A stretch of 64,000 bases of DNA from Mesotaenium endlicherianum (Eukaryota > Streptophyta > Zygnematophyceae > Zygnematales > Mesotaeniaceae), in NCBI GenBank assembly GCA_009602735.1, contig WELA01003517.1, forward strand, positions 87,141 to 151,140, read 5' to 3'. Both the position numbers and the translations under genes were made by a program. Shown here in pieces: positions 1-11,500 of the stretch. The notes below the pieces were generated by a model. It did no database searches, was not told the origin of the DNA, and saw only the letters and a program-made list of their open reading frames with translations. The stretch's first letter is position 1, and every line of letters begins with the position of its first letter.

Positions 1-539
1 CCCCCCCCCCTCCCCCCCCCCTCTTCCCCTTCCGCAGGCCCAGGGCACCGATAGGCTGCTGCTACTGCTGCTGTAGCCACGCAATGGTGGCTGCGGCGGC
101 GGTTGTGGCACAGGTTGATGATGAGCTGGCGGCGGCTGGTCCTCGGGGTTGGAAAATCTGGGGACCTGGGGTTTTGGGTGAGGGGTGTTGGTGAGTTTAG
201 GGCAGGGGGCTGCTCCTGTGGGCTGCTGCCTGACTGCTTGCACGCCCTTCTATCTTTGAGTGCAGTACTGCTGGTGCCGCTGCTGCTGCTGCTGCTGCAG
301 TGCTCAATGATGCCCACCGGTAGGGGCATGCATGCACTCCCTCCTGGCGCTACTCTCTTTGTTCCCCTTCATCCCATGCGCGGTTTGGCATGCGTGCAAT
401 GTCGTCAGAGTTTCCCTCTCCCCCCCTTTTGGGCAACGTGGGGCCCCGTGCTAATCGAGGGCAAAGCAACGTGGGGGGGTGGGGGTGGGCGTGGCTGCGG
501 GTGTGGGTGTGTGTCTGTGTGGGATTGGACGGAGGGCAG
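1..539. other. GC-rich upstream part of the PX gene, probably intronic
   Basis: This stretch precedes the first exon that can be supported. It begins with a C-rich run and contains CTG/GCT repeats near 272-300 and G-rich tracts near 470-520. The frame of the first exon happens to stay open back to about 103, but the predicted residues from 103 to 537 are Leu/Gly/Val/Cys-rich and resemble translated intron. A splice acceptor just before 540 fits better. Part of an upstream PXA exon could lie near 1-110, but no homology is visible. The real start of the gene is upstream of the window. Confidence 0.4.
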
Positions 540-3500
540 CTACATCAACGAGATGATAGTGAAGCACGCGTCGTTTGTGGTCGACGACCGCGCCGTCTCT
601 AGCGGCAGCCTTCGCCACAAGGGCGCGGGCTCCTCCAAGGGGGCCCGCCAGGTGTCGTTCAAGGACAGGGGGAGGGAGCATGCGGGGGGTAGCAGCAGCA
701 GCAGGGGGGCATTTCGGAGTTACGGTGGCAAGGACGGGCCGTCCCAGCTGCAGACGAGCCGCTCCGACAGCAACTTGCCGGCGGTGGCGGCAGCGGCAGC
801 GGCAGCCATGGCTCCGCTGGCAGCCGCGACGCCACCTGGCATCCCCACCCAGCCGCACCGGCAGCAGCAGCAGCAGCAGGTGCAGCAGGTGCAGCCGCGC
901 AGTCCAAGCTTGCTGCAGGACAGGGGGACGTCTCAGAAGGAGCAGCAGCTGTCGCATGCAGCCGCCGGCGCAGAGGCCAGCTGCGGTTCCGCTGGGCCAT
1001 CCTTTCGAGAGGAGCCGGGGGCAGGGCTGCAGGGGCCGGCGTGGCGGCTTGGGGAGGAGGCGCAGGCGGGAGCCGGCAGGGGGCGGAAGTCCCCGGCAGC
1101 AGTGGCGGCGGCGGCCACGGCCACGGCGGGGGCGGGGGGGGCGGCGTCGTGGATGCGGGCGTTGGACGACTACTCGGCGCAGAAGAAGCACAAGGTGGAG
1201 GCGCTGGCGCCGGAGCATCTGGACAACATGTGGGCCATGGGCCGCGACTACCGCGCCAAGGACGAGGCCCGCGCGCCAGGTGGCGGCGCCGGCGGCAGGG
1301 GCCCGGCCAGGGGTGGGCGAGAGGGCCTGCCCTGGTGGTCCCCGCCGCAGCGACAGCAGCAGCAGCTGGATGAGGAGCCGCAGGCACTGCAGCCGCCGCC
1401 GCTGTCGCTGTCGCACTTGCAGCCGGCATCACTGACCAGGCCGATGGCGACAACGGGCAGCGGAGGGGAGGTGCAGCCGGAGAGGAGAGAAGAGGCAGAT
1501 GAAAGGGAGGAGCCGAGCGTCAGCAGGGGCAGCGGCAGTGGCAGCGCCAGCGGCAGGGGCAGGGCGGGGTCGCCAGCAGCTCCAGGCCCAGGCAGCTCCA
1601 GCTGCCACAGCACTAGCCCTGTGGGTGTTGGTGCTGCTGCTGCTGCTGCTGCTGCTGCGAGGGAATTATGGAGCAATAGCAGCACCAGCAGCAGCAGCAG
1701 CAACCGCCCAGGCACCGGTACGGGTGCGAGCGCAGGCGCAGCCCCCGTGGCAGCGGCTGCGGCGGCGACGCCGGCCTCTGGTCGCAGGGGTGTGGGCGGT
1801 GAAGGGCGTCGCTTTGCTGCGTTTGGCAGCCCCATCTCCATCCCCAGCTTTGCTGCTGCGCTGGGCGGCGGCTTCTTGGACGGCAGAAGGTTGCAATCCG
1901 GCAGCGGTGCAGGAGGGAGTGTTCATGCTGATGCTGCTGCCGCCCTTGACCTCGGCCTTGCTGCCAGCAGCAGAGAAAGCGATGGGATTAGTGGCGGGAG
2001 GAGTGCAAGTGGCAGTGGGCGGCACTGCGGGAGCGGCAGAGGGAGTGGGAGTGGGAGCGGGAGCTTGAGGGTAGTGGAGGCCCAGGACCTACAGCAGCAG
2101 CGAGGGGTGACCAGAGACAGCTTGCCCGACACTCTCTCCCTCCCTCTCCCCGGCCGCCCCCTCGCCTCCCCAGAGGCGGCGGCCGAATCTTCCACCAGCG
2201 CGCCACTTCCGCCGCCGCCGCCGCCTGCTGTGCCAGCTGGTGCAGCGGAGGGGGGCGGCGGCGGCAGCGGCAACAGTGGTTGCGGCGGCGGCGACTCGGC
2301 GGCAGCTGCGCGGCGGCGGCGGATCGCACGCGGCATCGGGTTTGACCTGGACGACGACGAGTGGGAGGACGGCCTGGCGAGCGTGCCCGGCATCGGCTTC
2401 GGGTTTGGGCGCTCCGCTTCCACGTCCTCCTCCAAGGCCGGTGCCTCCAGCCCCCCGGAGGGCGCCGCGCCGTCCTCGAGGCCGCTGCCGCAGCCGCAGC
2501 CGCCGCCGCCAGGTGGCAGCTCGGTGGTGGTGACGGCGGGGGCAGTGGTAATGGCAACAGCGGCGGTGGTGGTGACGAGGACACCGGCAGCAGCGCCGAC
2601 CACGCCAACGGGGGCGGAGGAGCAGCAGCGGCTGCGGTGGGCCAGCTCCAGCTCTAGCTGCACTGCTCCAGCGGGCGAGGGCTGGAGCGGCGGCACACAG
2701 GAGATGGAGGTGCGGGCGGAGGAGGAGCCAGAGGAGGAGGAGGAGATGGTGCCTGAGACCTGCGTGACGCCTGCCTCTGGCAGCAGCCAGAGGTGTGCGG
2801 GCGGCTTGCTCTTGCTCTGCCTTGCCCTCTGCAATGTCCTCCTGGCCTGCCTTGCCGCGCCTTTGCTGCGTGCTTGCAGGCAGACGACAGTACTGGTTTT
2901 ACTGGTTTCACTTGATCGCTCTCTAGCTCTCCTTGCATGCCGCGTCACTTGGGGGAAACGCGGGCTGGCCTTCCGCGCGGGAGAAGGACCACCCTGGCAG
3001 AGCTGCGTGGCCCCAGAGGTCCCAATCACGCGTGCGCCGCCTCGAGGGGCCTCAGACGCGGCTCCTTACTCTCTCTGCGATACTCGGCTGCAATACTCTC
3101 AGCTGTGTTTGCCGTACTCTTTTCTGCCCTTCTGGGCTGATTGGAGGGATGTCTGAGGGGCTGGAAAATTTGTGAGAGCTGTTTGCAAGGGACCAAAATT
3201 GTCTCTCCGTGCGGCCATGCAGGGGGGGCGGCGTCACGCCTGAGAAGCCAGGTGGCGGCCCTACAGCAGCAGAGGTTGAGTGGGAGGAGGCGTGGAGAGC
3301 AGGCGGCGGCAGCGGGCCCAGCACGCCGAGGGATGCCAGCAAGGCCTCTGCGGGCGGCGGCAGCGGCAGCGGCGTGGCAGAGTCTCCTGCGGCCAGAGCG
3401 CGGCGCCTGTCGGAACTTGACGCCCACCTTCCGGACAGCATGGATATAACAAGCAGTGACATTTACAGGGGCGTAGACATGGACATGGACCTCTTGCCTC

Positions 3501-6500
3501 CCTCCCCTATAGACCCCTCGGTGGGCATTCCCCGCAGCTTGGGGGAGAGGGAGAGAGGGGGGGGCCTGCGGCGCCACGAGTCGGGCAGCGGGCGGCTGGA
3601 GCCGGCAGTCGGCCCCTCTTCCCCCCGTGGCTATGAGCAGCGGGGAAATGCTGGTGCTGCCACTGCTTCTGCTGATGCCGATGCCGCTGCTGCTGTGCTT
3701 GACCCTGGGCCTGACGCGGCAAGCCCGGCCCTCAGGTCTGGGGCTGGGTCGGGACGTGCACCGGAAGGACCTGGTCTGGGCGGCTCGGGCGCGCACTTGT
3801 CAGCAGATCCTCTCAGGGAACTCGATCCTTGGATGCACGCGGCATCCAGGGGCGGTGGTAACGCGCCACCTGGCGGAGCGCTGCAGCGAGCCAAGTCCTC
3901 ATACGCTGGCCAACTGTTCAGCCCCCGGCGGTCTGCAGCCTTCGGCCCCAGGCTGCACGCCAGGGTGTGTTCTCCCTTCCCATTCCTCCTCCCCTGCTCC
4001 CCGCCCCTCCCAAGTCGGTTGCTGCCACCCCGCATTGCTCTCCCCCGCGTACGCGAGGGAGAGGTGAGTCGTTGTGGCCCCAGCCTCCAGCCTCCAGCCT
4101 CCAGCAAGGAAGAGAGGAAATGGAGCTCGCGAGATGGGTAGGCGGGTGGGCCTTGCGCCCCTGTGCGGTTGCTGTCTCTCTCCCGGCGGGTATGGCATGG
4201 CCATTGGTGTTAAGTCGTCTCGTTGCTCTCTCGAGGCCTGTCAACGGCGGTAGTGGTCCCAGTCTGGAGTTCTGGCAGGCGTGCAGGCTCAGTGGGGCAC
4301 GCGGGGGAGAGGANGGCGCAGAAGAAGCACAAGGTGGAGGCGCTGGCGCCGGAGCATCTGGACAACATGTGGGCCATGGGCCGCGACTACCGCGCCAAGG
4401 ACGAGGCCCGCGCGCCAGGTGGCGGCGCCGGCGGCAGGGGCCCGGCCAGGGGTGGGCGAGAGGGCCTGCCCTGGTGGTCCCCGCCGCAGCGACAGCAGCA
4501 GCAGCTGGATGAGGAGCCGCAGGCACTGCAGCCGCCGCCGCTGTCGCTGTCGCACTTGCAGCCGGCATCACTGACCAGGCCGATGGCGACAACGGGCAGC
4601 GGAGGGGAGGTGCAGCCGGAGAGGAGAGAAGAGGCAGATGAAAGGGAGGAGCCGAGCGTCAGCAGGGGCAGCGGCAGTGGCAGCGCCAGCGGCAGGGGCA
4701 GGGCGGGGTCGCCAGCAGCTCCAGGCCCAGGCAGCTCCAGCTGCCACAGCACTAGCCCTGTGGGTGTTGGTGCTGCTGCTGCTGCTGCTGCTGCTGCGAG
4801 GGAATTATGGAGCAATAGCAGCACCAGCAGCAGCAGCAGCAACCGCCCAGGCACCGGTACGGGTGCGAGCGCAGGCGCAGCCCCCGTGGCAGCGGCTGCG
4901 GCGGCGACGCCGGCCTCTGGTCGCAGGGGTGTGGGCGGTGAAGGGCGTCGCTTTGCTGCGTTTGGCAGCCCCATCTCCATCCCCAGCTTTGCTGCTGCGC
5001 TGGGCGGCGGCTTCTTGGACGGCAGAAGGTTGCAATCCGGCAGCGGTGCAGGAGGGAGTGTTCATGCTGATGCTGCTGCCGCCCTTGACCTCGGCCTTGC
5101 TGCCAGCAGCAGAGAAAGCGATGGGATTAGTGGCGGGAGGAGTGCAAGTGGCAGTGGGCGGCACTGCGGGAGCGGCAGAGGGAGTGGGAGTGGGAGCGGG
5201 AGCTTGAGGGTAGTGGAGGCCCAGGACCTACAGCAGCAGCGAGGGGTGACCAGAGACAGCTTGCCCGACACTCTCTCCCTCCCTCTCCCCGGCCGCCCCC
5301 TCGCCTCCCCAGAGGCGGCGGCCGAATCTTCCACCAGCGCGCCACTTCCGCCGCCGCCGCCGCCTGCTGTGCCAGCTGGTGCAGCGGAGGGGGGCGGCGG
5401 CGGCAGCGGCAACAGTGGTTGCGGCGGCGGCGACTCGGCGGCAGCTGCGCGGCGGCGGCGGATCGCACGCGGCATCGGGTTTGACCTGGACGACGACGAG
5501 TGGGAGGACGGCCTGGCGAGCGTGCCCGGCATCGGCTTCGGGTTTGGGCGCTCCGCTTCCACGTCCTCCTCCAAGGCCGGTGCCTCCAGCCCCCCGGAGG
5601 GCGCCGCGCCGTCCTCGAGGCCGCTGCCGCAGCCGCAGCCGCCGCCGCCAGGTGGCAGCTCGGTGGTGGTGACGGCGGGGGCAGTGGTAATGGCAACAGC
5701 GGCGGTGGTGGTGACGAGGACACCGGCAGCAGCGCCGACCACGCCAACGGGGGCGGAGGAGCAGCAGCGGCTGCGGTGGGCCAGCTCCAGCTCTAGCTGC
5801 ACTGCTCCAGCGGGCGAGGGCTGGAGCGGCGGCACACAGGAGATGGAGGTGCGGGCGGAGGAGGAGCCAGAGGAGGAGGAGGAGATGGTGCCTGAGACCT
5901 GCGTGACGCCTGCCTCTGGCAGCAGCCAGAGGTGTGCGGGCGGCTTGCTCTTGCTCTGCCTTGCCCTCTGCAATGTCCTCCTGGCCTGCCTTGCCGCGCC
6001 TTTGCTGCGTGCTTGCAGGCAGACGACAGTACTGGTTTTACTGGTTTCACTTGATCGCTCTCTAGCTCTCCTTGCATGCCGCGTCACTTGGGGGAAACGC
6101 GGGCTGGCCTTCCGCGCGGGAGAAGGACCACCCTGGCAGAGCTGCGTGGCCCCAGAGGTCCCAATCACGCGTGCGCCGCCTCGAGGGGCCTCAGACGCGG
6201 CTCCTTACTCTCTCTGCGATACTCGGCTGCAATACTCTCAGCTGTGTTTGCCGTACTCTTTTCTGCCCTTCTGGGCTGATTGGAGGGATGTCTGAGGGGC
6301 TGGAAAATTTGTGAGAGCTGTTTGCAAGGGACCAAAATTGTCTCTCCGTGCGGCCATGCAGGGGGGGCGGCGTCACGCCTGAGAAGCCAGGTGGCGGCCC
6401 TACAGCAGCAGAGGTTGAGTGGGAGGAGGCGTGGAGAGCAGGCGGCGGCAGCGGGCCCAGCACGCCGAGGGATGCCAGCAAGGCCTCTGCGGGCGGCGGC

Positions 6501-7693
6501 AGCGGCAGCGGCGTGGCAGAGTCTCCTGCGGCCAGAGCGCGGCGCCTGTCGGAACTTGACGCCCACCTTCCGGACAGCATGGATATAACAAGCAGTGACA
6601 TTTACAGGGGCGTAGACATGGACATGGACCTCTTGCCTCCCTCCCCTATAGACCCCTCGGTGGGCATTCCCCGCAGCTTGGGGGAGAGGGAGAGAGGGGG
6701 GGGCCTGCGGCGCCACGAGTCGGGCAGCGGGCGGCTGGAGCCGGCAGTCGGCCCCTCTTCCCCCCGTGGCTATGAGCAGCGGGGAAATGCTGGTGCTGCC
6801 ACTGCTTCTGCTGATGCCGATGCCGCTGCTGCTGTGCTTGACCCTGGGCCTGACGCGGCAAGCCCGGCCCTCAGGTCTGGGGCTGGGTCGGGACGTGCAC
6901 CGGAAGGACCTGGTCTGGGCGGCTCGGGCGCGCACTTGTCAGCAGATCCTCTCAGGGAACTCGATCCTTGGATGCACGCGGCATCCAGGGGCGGTGGTAA
7001 CGCGCCACCTGGCGGAGCGCTGCAGCGAGCCAAGTCCTCATACGCTGGCCAACTGTTCAGCCCCCGGCGGTCTGCAGCCTTCGGCCCCAGGCTGCACGCC
7101 AGGGTGTGTTCTCCCTTCCCATTCCTCCTCCCCTGCTCCCCGCCCCTCCCAAGTCGGTTGCTGCCACCCCGCATTGCTCTCCCCCGCGTACGCGAGGGAG
7201 AGGTGAGTCGTTGTGGCCCCAGCCTCCAGCCTCCAGCCTCCAGCAAGGAAGAGAGGAAATGGAGCTCGCGAGATGGGTAGGCGGGTGGGCCTTGCGCCCC
7301 TGTGCGGTTGCTGTCTCTCTCCCGGCGGGTATGGCATGGCCATTGGTGTTAAGTCGTCTCGTTGCTCTCTCGAGGCCTGTCAACGGCGGTAGTGGTCCCA
7401 GTCTGGAGTTCTGGCAGGCGTGCAGGCTCAGTGGGGCACGCGGGGGAGAGGAAAGTCGTGCGCCTGGCTGCATGCTGTGGGGCTGCCGCCCTCTCCCCTG
7501 TGCTGTGGCTATCTCATGACGACGCGCTCAAGCGCTGCCTCTAGGGACAAGCAATGAGAGGCAGGAGGCTACATGGGGCCCCACTGAGCGCCTGCCAGGC
7601 AGGCAAGGCTTTGCAGACACGAGAGAGGAAAATGTGTGTGCGTGCGTGGGTTGCACTCATGGAGCAACAAATGCAAGTTTGCATATGCGCGCG

Positions 7694-7732
<39 letters not shown>

Positions 7733-8531
7733 TTGTGTGTGTGTGAGTGCGCGCGTGCAAGCGCGTGCACTGGGCTCGTATACTCAGCCTGTATGCTCCT
7801 TCAGCCAGATGCCTGCAGTCGCGTGCGGGGCAGTGGCGCCTGCGCGTCACGCACACTCACGCCACATGCACACCGACACTGACACACGCGCACGGGGGTG
7901 GCAGGTGGTGGGGGCGCATCTGGTGGCTAACCACGGGGAGTCGTTTGTGATGTACTCGGTGGCCGTCAGCGACTCCCAAGGCTCCTCCTCCTGGCTCATC
8001 CGCCGCAGGTGCTCCTCCCTTTTGCCCTCCCTCTTCTCATGCCATCGCTACCGCAGCTACACGGCTGCGGACACTGCTTGCAGCAGCAGCAGCAGCAGCG
8101 TGAGTCCTCCTGTAGGATGAGACAGAGAGGAAGAGGGAAGGAGAAAGGGAGGGAGGGAGGGAGAGGAAGAGAGAGGGGAGGATGTGTTGTGTCTTAGTTA
8201 ATGCCGGGCTAATCATGCTGGTGCTGGTGCTGGTGCTCTTCTGTGGGTGGGGAGAAGTAATTTGACGATGCTCTTGAGGGCCCCTTGCCCTGCCGTGTGA
8301 GAAGAGCCCTCCTCCTGACAGCGTGACACGTGTCCCCCGAGCGCAGGTACCGGAGCTTCGAGAAGCTGCACCGCACGCTCAAGGGCGCGCTGGCGCTCTA
8401 CTTCTCCAAGCTGCCGCCCAAGCGCTTCCTGGCGCACAACCTGAGCAACGCGTTCGTGCGCCAGCGCCGCGCCCAGCTCGACACCTACCTCCAGGTCCGC
8501 CCGCCCGCCTGCCTGCCTGCCTGCCCGCCCG

Positions 8532-8573
<42 letters not shown>

Positions 8574-11500
8574 TGCATGCCTGCCTGTCTGTCGGCATGC
8601 CTGCCTGCCTGCCGGCGTGCCCGCCTGTGTGCCTGCCTGCCTGTCATTGATGCTGCTCCTTTTTGCGTGTGCCGCATACTAATGGCTGCTGCTGCTGCCT
8701 AAGTGGAGGATAGGGTGGCTGTGTTGTCCACGCCCACCTTCTGCCACGCTCACTCTCTCTCAACCGCTCAACCTCTCACCTTCTTCTCTGCCTCTCTCCC
8801 CCCTTCATCCTGTGGGTGTGCAGGAGATAATGGCAGTGCCCACGGTGGCGGAGTATCACGAGGTGTGGGACTTCCTCAATCCCGACTCTAAGGTCAGCTC
8901 TTCCCCCCCCTTTCCCCCCTCTCTCTCCCGGGCATGGTTGGACATTGGGTTCATGCGGTGGCCCTCTCCCTCGCTCTGCCTTCCTTTGGAAAAGGGAGGA
9001 TGTGGCCGTGATTATCGCAGCTGCCCTGCTGTCTTGCGCCAACAAGCACACACATACGCACATACACTGGTGGGTGTGTTTAAAGGCTGTCTCGCTGACG
9101 CAGGAAGCATTTAGCGGGGGGACGCAAGTGCTAAGCATAAGGGAGCTGCTGGTGCTGGTGTTGGTGCCTCAGAGCGAAGGTCACACACCCCACCTCGGTT
9201 GTTGTTTGCAGCAGGACCTGAAGTAGTGGCGTGTGTGCTGTGGGTATGGGCGTGGGTGTGGGGGGTGCAGAGATACGGGTCCAACATGGCCACGTCCATG
9301 ATCACCACTCTCGCTGGTAGGATGCTACTGCCCGCTCCGCCTCCGCCTCCTCCTGGGTTGCGCTGCCCTCTGGGACTCACTGGCTGGGCGTGACTGGGCT
9401 GGGCTGGGCCAGGCCCCCTTTGCAGCACGCATGCATGCATGCATGCATACAATGCGTGGCAAGATTTGCAAATTAACAAAACCTGGGGGTCAAGCTGGAT
9501 GACCTGGAGTACGGAAGGCTGATGGCCTTTGTGTTGGAATATTTTGAAGTCTATCAATCTGCTTGTGGCTATCTCTTGGTGCTCCTGGAGACTCCTGTTA
9601 CAGGACTCTTCTGAGAGCTAGATGTGTGCCCGTGAGTTGCATCGTTTGATGATCGCCAGAAGCTCAGCCCCTCACTGTGACAGCCACAGCCCACACCCCG
9701 CATACGCACGTCTCTTGCTGACATCATGCGATGAGGGGGGGCGCGGGGTGCAGTGAACGTGGACGACGCGGTGGGGGGGGCGCTGCGGCACCTGCGCACC
9801 ATGTCCGGCGACATCACCTTCAAGGCCGAGAAGTTTCTGGGGCGCAGCCTGTCGGGCTCCTCCGCCACCACCGCGGCTGCCGCCGACGCCGCCCTTGCCA
9901 ACATCAACGCCCTCAGAGCCGGCAAACACGAGCGTGCAGCTGCTGCGGCCGCCGCGGCCGCTGCTGCTGCTGCCGCTTCCGGCGGGTTGTACTCTGGCAG
10001 CCAGCGCACGGTCCAGGAGACGGGCGAGGGCGGCGGCGTGGCGCCTCCAGAAGATGCCGTGTCAGCGTCGACGTCGGGAGCGGCCAGCTGGCACTCAAGC
10101 GGCGTCTCCAGCAGCAACAGGGGGAGGAGCAAGCCGCGGCTGGACCGCTGGTCCTTTGACGCGGGGGTGGGGGCCAGCGCCCGGATCAGCAGCAGCAGCA
10201 GCAGCAGCAGGCGGGGGGGAGGGGCTCAGGAGCAGCAGGCGCCGCCCGCGCCGCCGCTGCCAGATGAGCACCTGGGGTGGGAGAGCGACCCCCAGGGGGC
10301 CAATCAGAGCGGCAGCTTGCACACGCGCCGGAGCTCGCGCGCCACCACGGCCGCGGCCGCCGCCGCTGCTGCCGTCGCCCAGCCGGCCGAGCTAGAATGT
10401 GGGCAGGACACCCGCCAGCTGGCAGGGAGGGGGGCAGCTGCAAAATCCATGGCGGAGGCAACGGGCGTAAGCAACGCCGACGCCGGCGCCGGCGCCGCTG
10501 CCGCCCGGGATTACGGCGGGCCAGCGCCGTCCGTGTTGAAGGCGTACTATGAGGACGACACACTCTCGGACGACGGCGCGGGCGGCGGTGCGGGCGGCGC
10601 AGGCGGGAGGTGGGGCGACGACATGTCGCCCACCAGCTCTATGGCCGGCTCTGACATCTTTTCAACGACGACGGCCGCAACGGCGACTGCGGCGGCGTCG
10701 TCGGCGGCGGCGACGATGGTGCAGGCAGACGAGCTCGGCGCCATTCCCCTCGAGGTGAGACATCTGTCGTACTTCTCCCATCCTTTCCTTCTTCCCTTCC
10801 TCCCTGGCCCTCTAGTGAGAAGACAGGCAGACAGGCAGAGCGAACGAGCGAGTGGACGTATGGGCGCAGGCTGGCTGGTTTCTTAGGCTGGCTTCGCAGG
10901 GGAGGGCTTGGCAAATGGCGTTGGTATCTTCTCCCAGTGGAGCGAGGTTACGACGCTGCTAGTGCTGCCTGGTGTCGCTCTTTGAGGGCTCAGCGGATTG
11001 CTGGGCGGGACCAGCGCCCGCTTCTTCCTCATTCTCTGTCTCTGCTTCTTGTATGCCTGCCTGCTGTCCTGCCTGCCCACCCGCCTGCAAGCTGTTGGCA
11101 AAGTACGTCGAGAGCCTTAATAGGTGGCTGGCTGGTCTGGACAAACAGACAAGCATACAGAGAGAGGGTTGTGAGGCACCCTTGGAGACAGAGAGGGACT
11201 AGAGTTGTCCGCCCGTGTGCGTGTGCTTGTGCCTGTGAGAGAGGGAGGCAGTGTGTGTATCTCTATGTGTGCTAAATTTGTTCGCGTGTGCATGCGAGTG
11301 AGTGCAGTGGAACATATCGCGGCTGAGCGCGCCCGTGCTGAATCTGGTCAACACCGTCTTCCAGCTGCACAAGCGCGGCTGGCTCCGGTACCCCCCCTCG
11401 CCCTCCCTGACCCTCCCTTTGCCTCGCCTCGCCAGTCTGCTGGCATGGCATTGCATGGCATTTACTTCCCCCTCCTGCCGCGCCCTGCTCTCTTCACTCT

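Noticed and set aside
103-539. Start codon of the first gene at 103
   Set aside because: The frame is open by chance through probable intron; the coding match begins at the PXA end after the acceptor before 540, and the family needs a long N-terminal part that is not in the window.
1923-3029. Long minus-strand open frame (368 codons), and others like it at 451-1416 and 5062-6168, across the first gene
   Set aside because: They lie opposite GC-rich low-complexity exons, where stop codons are rare in every frame; the residues are Arg/Pro/Ala/Leu-rich with no motif.
4315-7452. Genuine tandem duplication of PX-gene exons
   Set aside because: The copies are identical in introns as well as exons and meet at an N, which fits an assembly overlap better.
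7554-8120. Open frames over the (TG)n tract and its flanks as genes
   Set aside because: They are simple-repeat translation (Cys-Val or His-Thr runs); only the PX exon at 7905-8008 within them is coding.
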